From positions 1-64,000 of the forward strand of contig JABGRN010000020.1 in assembly GCA_018648265.1 (NCBI GenBank): a stretch of 64,000 nucleotides of DNA. Reading direction: 5' to 3'. This DNA comes from Prolixibacteraceae bacterium (GTDB lineage: Bacteria > Bacteroidota > Bacteroidia > Bacteroidales > Prolixibacteraceae). Shown here one piece after another: positions 26,494-36,114 of this stretch; positions within the stretch are counted from its first letter, which is position 1; every line of letters begins with the position of its first letter. The notes beneath the pieces are model-generated. The model made no database searches. It saw nothing but the letters and a program-made list of their open reading frames with translations, and had not been told where the DNA came from. The position numbers and the translations under genes are program-made.

Positions 26494-27645
26494 ATGGTCG
26501 AAACCATATTAAAGACTCAATATGCGCCTTACCAAAGAGTTTCAGAAAAAGGATTAAAGAAACAGAAAGAACTTTTTCGCACACACAATTTACTTTCAAA
26601 AGTTGCCGACTCTGTTTCAGAATCTGTTCTTGTTTTAAATATAAACCGGCAAATTATTTATGCCAATAAAAAATTTCTTAATCTTCTTGGAACCGATGAC
26701 TACGATTCTGTAATTGGGAAACGCCCGGGAGAAGCTGTAAATTGTGTACATTCTTGCGTATCAGAAGGGGGTTGTGGAACCACTGAGTTTTGCCGGACCT
26801 GTGGTGCAGTAAATGCCATTTTAGATTCACAAAAAGGTTTCCAATCAGAAAAAGAATGCCGAATCCTTACTACCGAAAATGATGCCCTTGATTTGAGGGT
26901 AACTGCAACCCCTTATGAATGGGAGGGACAACAATTCACCTTTTTTGCAATTGAAGATATTGGCAACGAAAAAAGACGGGAAACGCTTGAAAAATTATTT
27001 TTTCATGACGTCTTAAATAGTGCAGGTGGAATTTCCGGGCTTTCACAAATACTTTTAGAAATAGACGACAACCCTGAATTAATTATTGATATCGCAAAAA
27101 CAATAAATCGCTCAGCAGATATTTTAATCGACGAAATAAAATCGCAACGCCAATTAAACATAGCCGAACGAGGAGAACTTAAACCTGATTTTTCCAAAAC
27201 AGAGACTTTAATAATTTTAAAAGAATTAACCAATATTTATTCAAAACACGAAGTAATCCAGGATAAAAAGATTTTAATCGATAGTAAAGCTGAAAATATA
27301 TATACTTTTTCGGATCCAGTATTGTTACGAAGGATTATCGGCAATATGATAAAAAACGCCTTAGAGGCTTCCAACCCTGCAGGTATCGTAACAATCTCGT
27401 GCTGTAAAATTGAAGAAGCAGTTCGATTTTCAATACATAATAAATCATTCATTCCACAAAATATCCAATTACAACTTTTTAAGCGCTCATTTTCAACAAA
27501 AGGGACCGGACGGGGTATTGGAACATACAGTATGAAACTTTTTGGGGAAAAATACCTTAAAGGAAAAGTCTGGTTTGAAAGTACAACCGAAAATGGGACT
27601 ACCTTTTATCTGAAAATCCCTTTATTGGAAGATATCCCAAATTGA
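26494..27645 (+). CDS. Cysteine-rich PAS domain sensor histidine kinase
   Basis: This 383-residue soluble kinase has a PAS domain (about 35-150) with a cysteine cluster CVHSCVSEGGCGTTEFCRTC, which could bind metal or sense redox state. The dimerisation/phosphotransfer helix has FFHDVLNSAGGISGLSQIL (His near 170), and the ATPase domain shows NMIKNALEAS (N-box) and GTGRGIGTYSMKLFGEKYL (G-box). No membrane segment or receiver is fused, and no response regulator gene is adjacent. It follows the MITE-like element. Confidence 0.85.
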   Translation: MVETILKTQYAPYQRVSEKGLKKQKELFRTHNLLSKVADSVSESVLVLNINRQIIYANKKFLNLLGTDDYDSVIGKRPGEAVNCVHSCVSEGGCGTTEFCRTCGAVNAILDSQKGFQSEKECRILTTENDALDLRVTATPYEWEGQQFTFFAIEDIGNEKRRETLEKLFFHDVLNSAGGISGLSQILLEIDDNPELIIDIAKTINRSADILIDEIKSQRQLNIAERGELKPDFSKTETLIILKELTNIYSKHEVIQDKKILIDSKAENIYTFSDPVLLRRIIGNMIKNALEASNPAGIVTISCCKIEEAVRFSIHNKSFIPQNIQLQLFKRSFSTKGTGRGIGTYSMKLFGEKYLKGKVWFESTTENGTTFYLKIPLLEDIPN

Positions 27646-27768
27646 AAGACACTTTTTCGATAGAAACATTTTGATTGTTTTGGTAATTAAAAGATTGGCA
27701 GAAATAAATCTGTTTAACATCTTTAGTAATCTGACAATACTGTTGATTTTTATAAATACCTAACCCAG

Positions 27769-27931
27769 ATAAACTGGAAAAGACAAATCTCAAAAAACAA
27801 ATAACAAATAAATTTCAATTATTAAAATATTCAAATTCTAAACTATTACTTATTATGTTTCAAGCAATTTGTAATTTGATAATTGTTATTTGTTATTTTC
27901 TGCCCAAAAAAACACAAATATTAGAAATAAG
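27769..27931 (+). repeat. Dispersed noncoding repeat, copy A
   Basis: A stretch with AAAAGACAAATCTCAAAAAA and TTATGTTTCAAGCAATTTGT recurs at 37659-37874 in the same order and strand, with about 80% identity by eye over the first 110 bases and two insertions in the other copy. It lies in the 552-bp gap after the PAS kinase. No ORF runs through it. Confidence 0.65.
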
Positions 27932-28197
27932 AACCAAGTAAATTGCCCACAATAAATTGCTTACTGCCAATAAACAAACTAAAGATTACAATGTACTAAA
28001 ACATCCAGCAAAGCAAATCGATTTACTTATCCTACTGTTTGAGCTTTTCTCAGGAAATTAATAGTTTCAAAACCCTGAAAATTGAAAAACCAAAAACTTA
28101 AATTAGTAAGCTATTGACTTTCAACTTAATTTTTCGTAAATTATGTGCTTATTTAAATCAACTTCAATTATTAACCAAAAATCAGGAGGATAAAAAA

Positions 28198-28533
28198 ATG
28201 TTTAAAGATTTTTTAAAAAGATTATTAGGTTGTAAAGAGGAACAAGAAAGTAATGAAAGTGTACCTGAAAATGTGCCCCAAAATGTACCCGAAGATGCAA
28301 AACCCAAAAAGACTTTCACTATCACAATTGCTGGATGTGCCGATTATCATGAAGATGACAAAGTCAAAAATTTAGAAGCCTTCGAAGATGTGGTAAACAA
28401 AAAAATTGCTAAATATATGATTGAACTTGAAAAAGAACTAAATGGTTATGATGCATTGCGGGTTGAATCGAATTTAGACAATTTTGTAATTACTGGCAAT
28501 AGTAACCACAATTATCCGGAACTTATAAGATAA
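28198..28533 (+). CDS. Small hypothetical protein with strong Shine-Dalgarno
   Basis: This 111-residue soluble protein begins MFKDFLKRLLGCKEEQ, then has a short repeat VPENVPQNVPED and an acidic helical C-terminal half. An AGGAGG nine bases before ATG 28198 fixes the start over an in-frame ATG at 28114. Such strong SD sites are uncommon in Bacteroidota. No family is recognised. It lies between the PAS kinase and the radical SAM gene, on the same strand as both. Confidence 0.6.
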   Translation: MFKDFLKRLLGCKEEQESNESVPENVPQNVPEDAKPKKTFTITIAGCADYHEDDKVKNLEAFEDVVNKKIAKYMIELEKELNGYDALRVESNLDNFVITGNSNHNYPELIR

Positions 28534-28768
28534 AAATTTGCCTTAATTGAATCAGTTATAGATTTTTTATCGGGAAGTGTGAAATGTATTCAGGAATTAA
28601 TCCTTAAAAAATATATTGATCGGACACGTAGACAGTAATCTGAAATTTATGGCACAATCCATTTAAATAAAAACCACATAATAAAATCTTAGCCAAATTA
28701 ACCAAAAAAACATTTTACTCATCCCTCCTCTAATTAACCCTTATTTAAAAAAGAGCGAAGAAGATTTT

Positions 28769-30679
28769 ATGCCCCTTGGCTTGTTAAATCTCACGACCTT
28801 TTTAAAATCGGGAAAAAATCACATAAAAATTTATGAACCGAAGTTTCGTTTGATTTATAACGAAAACTACAAAAATACAGCCGCCGATATTTTAAAGGCC
28901 AAACCAAACCTGATTGGTTTTTCTACCTGGTGTATCGCCTACCCTATATCACTTTTAATTGCAAAAGCTATCAAAAGTATTGACCCCAAAGTGCCGATTA
29001 TTTTTGGGGGGCCTCAAGCTTCAATCCTTGCTAACGAAACATTGGCTAACTTTCCATTTATCGACTTTGTTCTAAAAGGTGAGGCAGATTTATCGTTTCC
29101 GCTTTTTATTGAGGAATTATGGAAACCCAATCCCAACTTTGCCTCAATTTCAGGATTGGTTTATCGCGATTTAAAGGGAAATATATTAAACAACAAATTA
29201 GACAGACAAACAATAAACCTTGACAACCTTCCTTTTCCTTCTTATGATGTCGTACCAAAATCAAAAATATTTAAACTGGATGTAGGAAGGGGCTGTCCAT
29301 TTAAATGCACTTATTGCTCCACTAACGATTTTTTTTCAAAAATTTACCGGGTAAAATCTGCAAATCGAATAGTCGCGGAAATGACGACTGCGTTTGAAGA
29401 AATGAAGATCACAAATTTTAGTTTTGCCCACGACATGTTTACCTTAAATAAAAAATTCATACTTGAACTTTGTAATAAACTTATAAACTTAAAAAAGGAA
29501 AATAACATAAAATTTATCTGGACCTGTTCTGCCAGGATTGACTGTGTTACCAACGAAATGTTAATTCAGATGCAAAAGGCAGGCTGCCAATCTATATTTT
29601 TTGGTATCGAAACCGGTTCGAAAAGAATTCAAAAAAGCATCAAAAAAAACCTTGATGTAAAGCGGGCATACGAACTGGCAGATTTATGCAAAAAAATTGA
29701 TATTAATATGCATGCTTCTTTCATCCTTGGATTTCCTGAAGAAACAAAAACAGATGTTGAAAAAACATTACAAAGCGTTTTAAAGTTAGCCATAAATGGT
29801 GTTTTGGTCCAATCCTCCGAACTTACCTTGCTTCCCGGAACACCTCTTTATAATAAACATAAAAGCAAACTAAAATTCGACGGTAAATTTTCAAATTTTT
29901 CGCATACCATTTGTGGACAGAATGAACTACAACTGATTATTCAATATCCCGAAATCTTTAGTTCATTCTATTACCTGCCTGTAAAAACCCTTAACCGACA
30001 GGAAATATTATTTCTAAACCACCTGATTAATAAAATCAGTTATTTTAGGAATACACTGTTTTTACTTTCCAATAACATCGACGATGATATTAAATCAGCT
30101 AACATCCTTCAATTATTCAAAGATTACTTCAACATTCATAATTCCGAGAATAATAAAGAAACACCAATAGTTTCTCACTGGATAAAAATAATTAAAAGCT
30201 ACATTAAACATAACAAGGCAAAAATAAATACCCCCCAGCTAAACGATGTGTTTAATTATGAATCGTACGTAGCATTACTTAAAACTTTATTTGCAAGTTG
30301 GCAACTTGTTCATCAACCAGCGAAAAAATTAAAGATATCAGATAATTTTTTAATTAAACCCACGCCTGTTTGGCAAATCCTATACACTTCGTACAATCTT
30401 GAAAAAATAGTTTCTTCCGAAAACAAATGGAAAGAAAATAAAATCGGGTACCAAAAAGGGGTTTACAAATATTTGCTGGTTGCAATTTCAGAAACTAATT
30501 GTAAAAAAATTCAAATAAACGAAAAAGAAGTGCTTCTTCTGGATAATCTTTCCGAACTTTATTTTTCGGAATTTGTAAAAAGGGTTAAATCAGTTTTGAA
30601 CAAAAAAGAAACCCTTTTATGGATTAAAAAGATGAGAAAGATTGGCGTGTTGGAAACTTTAAAAGGCCCAACTAAATGA
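28769..30679 (+). CDS. B12-binding domain radical SAM protein
   Basis: From ATG 28769 the protein has 636 residues, but the B12-binding domain clearly continues upstream in frame to about 28697 (KNILLIPPLINPYLKK...), where no ATG/GTG/TTG exists; an ATT at 28697 is the best candidate. The Rossmann-like domain includes GFSTWCIAYPISL and FGGPQASILANE; the 4Fe-4S motif CxxxCxxC is in GRGCPFKCTYCS. Residues after about 370 form a long extension of unknown fold, ending in a helical domain. The reaction is unknown; relatives methylate or rearrange substrates or modify peptides. Its stop overlaps the next start by 4 bases. Confidence 0.85.
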   Translation: MPLGLLNLTTFLKSGKNHIKIYEPKFRLIYNENYKNTAADILKAKPNLIGFSTWCIAYPISLLIAKAIKSIDPKVPIIFGGPQASILANETLANFPFIDFVLKGEADLSFPLFIEELWKPNPNFASISGLVYRDLKGNILNNKLDRQTINLDNLPFPSYDVVPKSKIFKLDVGRGCPFKCTYCSTNDFFSKIYRVKSANRIVAEMTTAFEEMKITNFSFAHDMFTLNKKFILELCNKLINLKKENNIKFIWTCSARIDCVTNEMLIQMQKAGCQSIFFGIETGSKRIQKSIKKNLDVKRAYELADLCKKIDINMHASFILGFPEETKTDVEKTLQSVLKLAINGVLVQSSELTLLPGTPLYNKHKSKLKFDGKFSNFSHTICGQNELQLIIQYPEIFSSFYYLPVKTLNRQEILFLNHLINKISYFRNTLFLLSNNIDDDIKSANILQLFKDYFNIHNSENNKETPIVSHWIKIIKSYIKHNKAKINTPQLNDVFNYESYVALLKTLFASWQLVHQPAKKLKISDNFLIKPTPVWQILYTSYNLEKIVSSENKWKENKIGYQKGVYKYLLVAISETNCKKIQINEKEVLLLDNLSELYFSEFVKRVKSVLNKKETLLWIKKMRKIGVLETLKGPTK

Positions 30680-33405
30680 AATCAAAAAATCGAACAATAT
30701 TTTTTTTAATACTTATCTGTTTTAATACTTTATCGTTTGGTAGCAATCAGATAAATATAGAATCATTAAAGGTCCTTCTTGAATCATCTAAAAATAACCC
30801 AGAACAAGATTCAGCTTTACGAAGCATCAATGGATCTCTTTTTAAACTGGAAAAAGATTCGGCACTGTATTATTGGGATTTATTAATCGATTATTGCGAT
30901 GAAACAGCATATTCTTATGGGAAAGCTAATTTTTATTTAAACAAGGCAATTCGTTTAAACGAAGAAGGTGAATATTTAGAAAGTAACCATGCATTTCAGG
31001 AAAGCAAAAGTAGTTATGAAATAATTAATAATAAGCAGGGATTAGCCCGAGTTTATAATGGACTGGGGGTGCTATTTAAAAGCCTGAATAAATTTGAGCA
31101 ATCGTACGAAAATTTTTTAAAAAGTGCTGAATTATTCAGGGAGCTGGAAGAAACAAAAAATGAAGGTTTTATTTACCTGAATATCGGGGGAATATTAGAG
31201 GATCGGGATTCAATAAAAAAAGCAAAAGAGTATCTCGGAAAATCAAAAAATATATTGGAAGAATTAAATGATCCTAATTTAATTAGCTGTTACATTAATT
31301 TGGGACAGGTACATTTCAAAGAAAAAAATGATTCGGCTTATTACTATTTTATCAAAAGCCACGAACTTTCAAAAAACCAGGGCGATGCAAATGATAAGTT
31401 TCTTGCCAATTATCATCTTGGGGAACATCTGCTTGAAAAAAATAATTTTTTAGAAGCAGAAACTTTATTAACTGTGGCCAACAACATAGCAAAAGACCCA
31501 AAAAATATAAATTTGATTTCGATTGAAAACAAGGCGGAATTCACAAAATTACTAAGTAACCTACATGCAAAAAAAGGAGATTATATAAATGCTTATACTT
31601 TATTAACCCAATATCTTGAATTTGAAATTGAAAACAACAGGGCACTATCGAACCTGGAGTTAAGCAGACAGGATTTTGAACTATATGAGAGAGAAACATC
31701 TTACCAGTTAAAAAGAGGGGAAAATAGATTAATTTTTACGCTGGTTGGATTATTATTCTCTATTTTGCTCATTTTCATTCTCTACCGAAGCTATAAAACC
31801 AATCAAAAAGCCAACCGCTTGTTAACCGAAATGGACGATTTAAAAACGAAATTATATTCAAACATTTCGCACGAATTGAGAACACCCCTAACTCTAATCC
31901 TTGGCCCACTGGAGCAAATGTTATCATCGGATGCCCCTAAAAAACCAACCCGCAAGCAGATTAAAATGATACGCAAAAATGCAAACAACGTTTTAACACT
32001 GGTAAACCAAATGCTCGATCTGGCAAAAATTGATGCAAAAAAATTAAAATTAAACCTTTTTGAATACGACCTAATTAAATTTATCAGGATTCGACTTGGC
32101 AACTTTACTACAATGGCCGATCAAAAAAACATAACATTCAACCTTTACTTGCCCGATAAAAAACATATTCATTTTTTTGATGGCTCGAAACTTGAAAAAA
32201 TTATTAATAACCTTTTGTCGAATGCAATTAAATTTACCCCGCAGAACGGTCAGGTTTCGTGTCATATAAATATTACACATCCTAAAACCCTCGAAATGCT
32301 TGTTGAAGATTCCGGGAAAGGGATTCCTAAAAATGAACTAAATAAAATATTCGACCGCTTTCATCAGGTAGCGGATTCTGATAATTTCCAACAACCCGGA
32401 ACCGGAATTGGCCTGGCACTGACCAAAGAACTCATAAAAATGATGCATGGAACAATAAAAGTTGAAAGTGCCTTAAACAGGGGGACAAAATTCAAAATCA
32501 GAATTCCTCTCGGAAAAGAACATCTTAACAGCGATGAGTATGTTTTGGTAAATTCAAATAAACCAGTAAATACCGAAATTTATGAAGAAATTGACGAAGA
32601 ATCCGAAAATACAGAAAAGTTTACATCAGATGTAAGTAAACCCGATTTTCCTAAGATACTTATTGTTGAAGACCATCAGGAAATAAGGGAATTTATTAAA
32701 GAAAATTTAAAAGATTTATACACAGTAGAGTTAGCTGAAAACGGAAAGATTGGATTAACAAAAGCAATAGAAAGTCTTCCCGACCTGGTTATCACAGATT
32801 TAATGATGCCCGAAATGAATGGCAATGAATTATGCGAAAAACTTAAATCTGATGAAAAAACAGGTCATATTCCAGTTATCGTATTAACCGCTTTAACAGG
32901 GGAAAAAATTAAACTTGAAAGCCTGGAAACGGGTGCCGACGCATATTTGTCTAAACCATTTAATATAAATGAATTGCAAATACGGATTAAAAACCTGATC
33001 GGGCAAAGAAAAAAACTCCGCGAACGCTATACACAAAACATTTACCTTGAACCCAAAGACATAGCAATAACTTCGGCTGATGAAAAATTTTTAAACAAAG
33101 CAATGGACATTATTGAAGAAAACATTGGAAATGCCGATTTTGAAGTTCAGCAATTTCAAGACAAAATGTTCATGAGCAGGATGCAATTGTACAGAAAAAT
33201 TAAAGCGCTGACGAATCAAAATCCATCAGAATTTATCAGAACAATAAGGTTAAAAAGGGCTGCAAGTTTAATGGATAAAAAATTCGGCAACATTGCTCAA
33301 ATAACCTATGAAGTTGGATTCAACAACCCCTCTTATTTTGCAAAATGTTTTAAAGAATTATTCGGGAAATTACCCTCGGAATACATGCAAAAAAATCAAA
33401 AATAA
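30676..33405 (+). CDS. Hybrid two-component sensor/regulator with AraC output
   Basis: This 909-residue protein has, in order, a signal peptide, a periplasmic TPR-like region (about 40-340), one membrane segment (LIFTLVGLLFSILLIFIL), a HisKA domain (NISHELRTPLTLILGPLEQM; His near 400), an HATPase (LLSNAIKFTPQNG and GTGIGLALTKELI), a receiver (VITDLMMPEMNG; Asp near 710) and an AraC-type helix-turn-helix at 805-905. It resembles hybrid two-component systems, but with TPRs instead of a beta-propeller sensor, so its signal is probably not a polysaccharide oligomer bound the usual way. It overlaps the radical SAM gene by ATGA. Confidence 0.92.
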   Translation: MKSKNRTIFFLILICFNTLSFGSNQINIESLKVLLESSKNNPEQDSALRSINGSLFKLEKDSALYYWDLLIDYCDETAYSYGKANFYLNKAIRLNEEGEYLESNHAFQESKSSYEIINNKQGLARVYNGLGVLFKSLNKFEQSYENFLKSAELFRELEETKNEGFIYLNIGGILEDRDSIKKAKEYLGKSKNILEELNDPNLISCYINLGQVHFKEKNDSAYYYFIKSHELSKNQGDANDKFLANYHLGEHLLEKNNFLEAETLLTVANNIAKDPKNINLISIENKAEFTKLLSNLHAKKGDYINAYTLLTQYLEFEIENNRALSNLELSRQDFELYERETSYQLKRGENRLIFTLVGLLFSILLIFILYRSYKTNQKANRLLTEMDDLKTKLYSNISHELRTPLTLILGPLEQMLSSDAPKKPTRKQIKMIRKNANNVLTLVNQMLDLAKIDAKKLKLNLFEYDLIKFIRIRLGNFTTMADQKNITFNLYLPDKKHIHFFDGSKLEKIINNLLSNAIKFTPQNGQVSCHINITHPKTLEMLVEDSGKGIPKNELNKIFDRFHQVADSDNFQQPGTGIGLALTKELIKMMHGTIKVESALNRGTKFKIRIPLGKEHLNSDEYVLVNSNKPVNTEIYEEIDEESENTEKFTSDVSKPDFPKILIVEDHQEIREFIKENLKDLYTVELAENGKIGLTKAIESLPDLVITDLMMPEMNGNELCEKLKSDEKTGHIPVIVLTALTGEKIKLESLETGADAYLSKPFNINELQIRIKNLIGQRKKLRERYTQNIYLEPKDIAITSADEKFLNKAMDIIEENIGNADFEVQQFQDKMFMSRMQLYRKIKALTNQNPSEFIRTIRLKRAASLMDKKFGNIAQITYEVGFNNPSYFAKCFKELFGKLPSEYMQKNQK

Positions 33406-33653
33406 TTTATTCTCTCTTCGTTTTACTTTTACCCTAAAAAACGTTAAAACATCAAAATGTTACATCTGTTTCATCATTTGTGCATTCAGTGGTAGATTAA
33501 AATAAATTAACTTAAAATGTAATGTTAATCCGCCAAATCCCTTGCTGCTATTGGGACTTCAATGGTAGATTTCGGGCGTGCCACTTCCATATATTTACAA
33601 TACAAAATTATTCGGGCAAAAATTATTTTAATTGTAAACAGGAGGAAAGAAAA

Positions 33654-33950
33654 ATGGAAGCACAAGTAGGAACATCACAAAAAATACATACTTCTCAATT
33701 TAATATGGTAGGATTGTTTTATGACCCAAATGATTATTACGGGATTTTACGCGAATGTCCGGTTCACAGCAGATCAACAAACTGCCCTATTAAAAACAAG
33801 GGTCAAATGTCGTTTAAAGAAAAATTAAATTGGTTTGATGGCTTAAGTCGGACTGAAAAATGTTCAATTGTAAATCATCATATCAAATGTTCCAATAAAA
33901 GGGCCTGCAATAGGAAAGTTGAGGAATTTGATTTTGGTTTTCACTTTTAA
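33654..33950 (+). CDS. Small cysteine-containing hypothetical protein
   Basis: The 98-residue protein starts at ATG 33654, fixed by AGGAGG nine bases upstream; an in-frame ATG at 33522 lacks such a site. It has five cysteines in RECPVHSRSTNCPI, EKCSIVNHHIKCSNKRAC, plus histidines that could bind metal. No signal peptide or membrane segment. No family is recognised. It follows the hybrid regulator after 248 bases and is, with the protein at 28198, one of two small genes in this region with strong Shine-Dalgarno sites. Confidence 0.6.
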   Translation: MEAQVGTSQKIHTSQFNMVGLFYDPNDYYGILRECPVHSRSTNCPIKNKGQMSFKEKLNWFDGLSRTEKCSIVNHHIKCSNKRACNRKVEEFDFGFHF

Positions 33951-34254
33951 CCAAAATAATATGTGTCACCGCTTAAAAATATCTAATACTGATTTGACAA
34001 CAAAATGTTAGGCAATTCAAATTTGGCAGCAATCCTATATCACTGTAAATATGTTTATTGAAATTACATCACTTCGTTTGCATATCATTTTTGTAATAAG
34101 TTTTTGCCATATGTTAAAGATAAAGGTTGGCTGCTAATTATCTCTGTTTTCATGGAGCTTTAAATCCGCTCCAGCACAGGGAATCAAAATATAACTTACG
34201 GAATTCCGATGCTAAATAAAGATTTAGGGAGGTTTCTATTCTGATTTAAGCTCT
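33951..34254. other. Intergenic region, nothing recognised
   Basis: The 304 bases between the small Cys protein and the convergent Wzi-like gene hold only a short 6-bp stem (TGGAGC/GCTCCA near 34153-34173). No ORF of note, repeat or terminator was seen. Confidence 0.5.
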
Positions 34255-36114
34255 TTATAAATCAACAATAATCCCCAAACTTCCTGAAATTAAGTTTTGA
34301 ACTCCCGGATTTTCAATATTACTGTTATTTGGCTCAAACCAAGTGTGTGAAATTCCGATTGCTCCAACTACCCTAAAATAATTCAGCAAAGTAGTATTTC
34401 GAACTTTTTTATCAAACTTCAATTCAGAAAAATAAGTGTAATCATAAAAGCCGTCGTTGGTAAAATCTAACTCCGGGTATAATAGACCATCGCCTATTTG
34501 ATAGCGAAAAACATCACCAAAAATCTGATAATTATCACTTGCCAAATCATTTGTTCCGTGAATAATAAATCTGTTTTTCAAAGAAATTGTTAAATCTGGA
34601 ATTGCAATATTTACAAAATCAAATTTTATCTCGCCCGAATTAGGAGGAAGGTAAAAACCAAGATTTGCTCCATCGTGTGTATAAGTCATATCAACAGGGC
34701 GACCATCACCAAATGTATTAAAATTGCTTTCCGGATAATGAGTATAAACAAAAGGAGTGGTTCTGGAGTAACCGAGTTCCACCTGAGTTCCGGAAATAAG
34801 GTGACTTAATAAATTTGTTCTCCACCCAATTTGCCAGGCATAACGGTTCACCGGAATTTTTAACAAATTGCCTTCTTCCAAAAAACTAAAAACATCAACA
34901 ATTGTGCTAAACCATAGCTTCCCTAAAACGTAATTTTTAAATGACGCATTTAGACTAAAAGATAAATTATCATAATCTCCAATATCTTGTTGGGTAAAAT
35001 AGGGAAACATTAGGGGCATTAAATAAGCCAATTCAAGCCTTTTCGACCAAATATTTCCACCGGTGGCCGAAAATTGAAAATTCCGAAAAAGGTTTAACTC
35101 CAACATATGCAGGCTAAGCATTTTTTGCACATGACCCAGGTCATACTCATAAACACTGTTCTTATAACGATCAAATTTGCTTTCATAAGCAAAAAGCGAA
35201 CCGACAACGTATGAATAGCGCATCCAGGAAGTAGGTTCCAGAAATATATCGACTCCAGGGAAACGGCGTGCACTTTTTGAAAGGTTTAAATTATCGTCTG
35301 AATATCCAAAAGATCTTCGTTGATTATGAAAACTTACTTTTAATTTATCATTAAACCAGGACCCGCTTATTTCAGTGTGATAAATAAAAACCGGGACAAT
35401 TTTTTCTTGAATAACTGATCCATTATCAATTCTGGTATTGGTTTCAATACGGTTCCACATTGTTTCATAATCAAACTGATACGGATGAAATGAATATCCC
35501 ATTGACAAATATGGGAGGTTAATCTTGCCATCTTTTACATAACTGTTAAAAAATATATCTGGCGAAAATCTTTCAGCAGCAATTCCGAGTCCAGCAAAAA
35601 AAGATAGTTTTTTACCAAAATCACCAGCAATAAAAGGTTCTGCCATCGAAGAAAAAGACCACGACGAATTATCCCCTTTACTAACTTTTCCTGATAAATT
35701 TGCTCCCGCACCAAATATTCCGTAAATATTATCCCTTTCTTCCTCCTTAATTACCAGCCCGTTAACCGGTTGACTTAAATCATCGATAAAACTCAAAACA
35801 ACTTTCTTTTGTTTTTCTATTAGTGTGGTAGCATTCAAAATAAAGTTGAGCTTTTTTAAAACAAAAATCTTAGAGTATGGACGAGCCAAAGGCAAAAACT
35901 TTAAAACACCACCCGCTTCATAATAATCAAGCAAGCGGTAAACATTATTATCTAACGGAACCAATTTATTTGGAAGATTTATTGATAATTTCTCAACGAC
36001 ATTTTGATCTTCATTAGCCTTAAGTTTAACATTAAAGGTTTGTGCAAAAACAAAGTTAGTTAACAGACAAAATAATAGAACTACAATCGAACCTTTCTTG
36101 TTTTTCATATTCAT
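34255..36114 (-). CDS. Wzi-like outer membrane beta-barrel protein
   Basis: The 619-residue protein has a signal peptide (about 1-25) and then LVPLDNNVYRLLDYYEAGG and ARPYSKIFVLKKL, the start pattern of capsule-assembly Wzi family proteins of Bacteroidota. The rest alternates polar and hydrophobic residues with aromatic girdles, as in an outer-membrane beta-barrel, ending with a hydrophobic strand. Wzi anchors capsule in E. coli; whether this copy does so is unknown. No capsule genes are adjacent. It is isolated between two long gaps. Confidence 0.6.
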   Translation of the reverse strand: MNMKNKKGSIVVLLFCLLTNFVFAQTFNVKLKANEDQNVVEKLSINLPNKLVPLDNNVYRLLDYYEAGGVLKFLPLARPYSKIFVLKKLNFILNATTLIEKQKKVVLSFIDDLSQPVNGLVIKEEERDNIYGIFGAGANLSGKVSKGDNSSWSFSSMAEPFIAGDFGKKLSFFAGLGIAAERFSPDIFFNSYVKDGKINLPYLSMGYSFHPYQFDYETMWNRIETNTRIDNGSVIQEKIVPVFIYHTEISGSWFNDKLKVSFHNQRRSFGYSDDNLNLSKSARRFPGVDIFLEPTSWMRYSYVVGSLFAYESKFDRYKNSVYEYDLGHVQKMLSLHMLELNLFRNFQFSATGGNIWSKRLELAYLMPLMFPYFTQQDIGDYDNLSFSLNASFKNYVLGKLWFSTIVDVFSFLEEGNLLKIPVNRYAWQIGWRTNLLSHLISGTQVELGYSRTTPFVYTHYPESNFNTFGDGRPVDMTYTHDGANLGFYLPPNSGEIKFDFVNIAIPDLTISLKNRFIIHGTNDLASDNYQIFGDVFRYQIGDGLLYPELDFTNDGFYDYTYFSELKFDKKVRNTTLLNYFRVVGAIGISHTWFEPNNSNIENPGVQNLISGSLGIIVDL

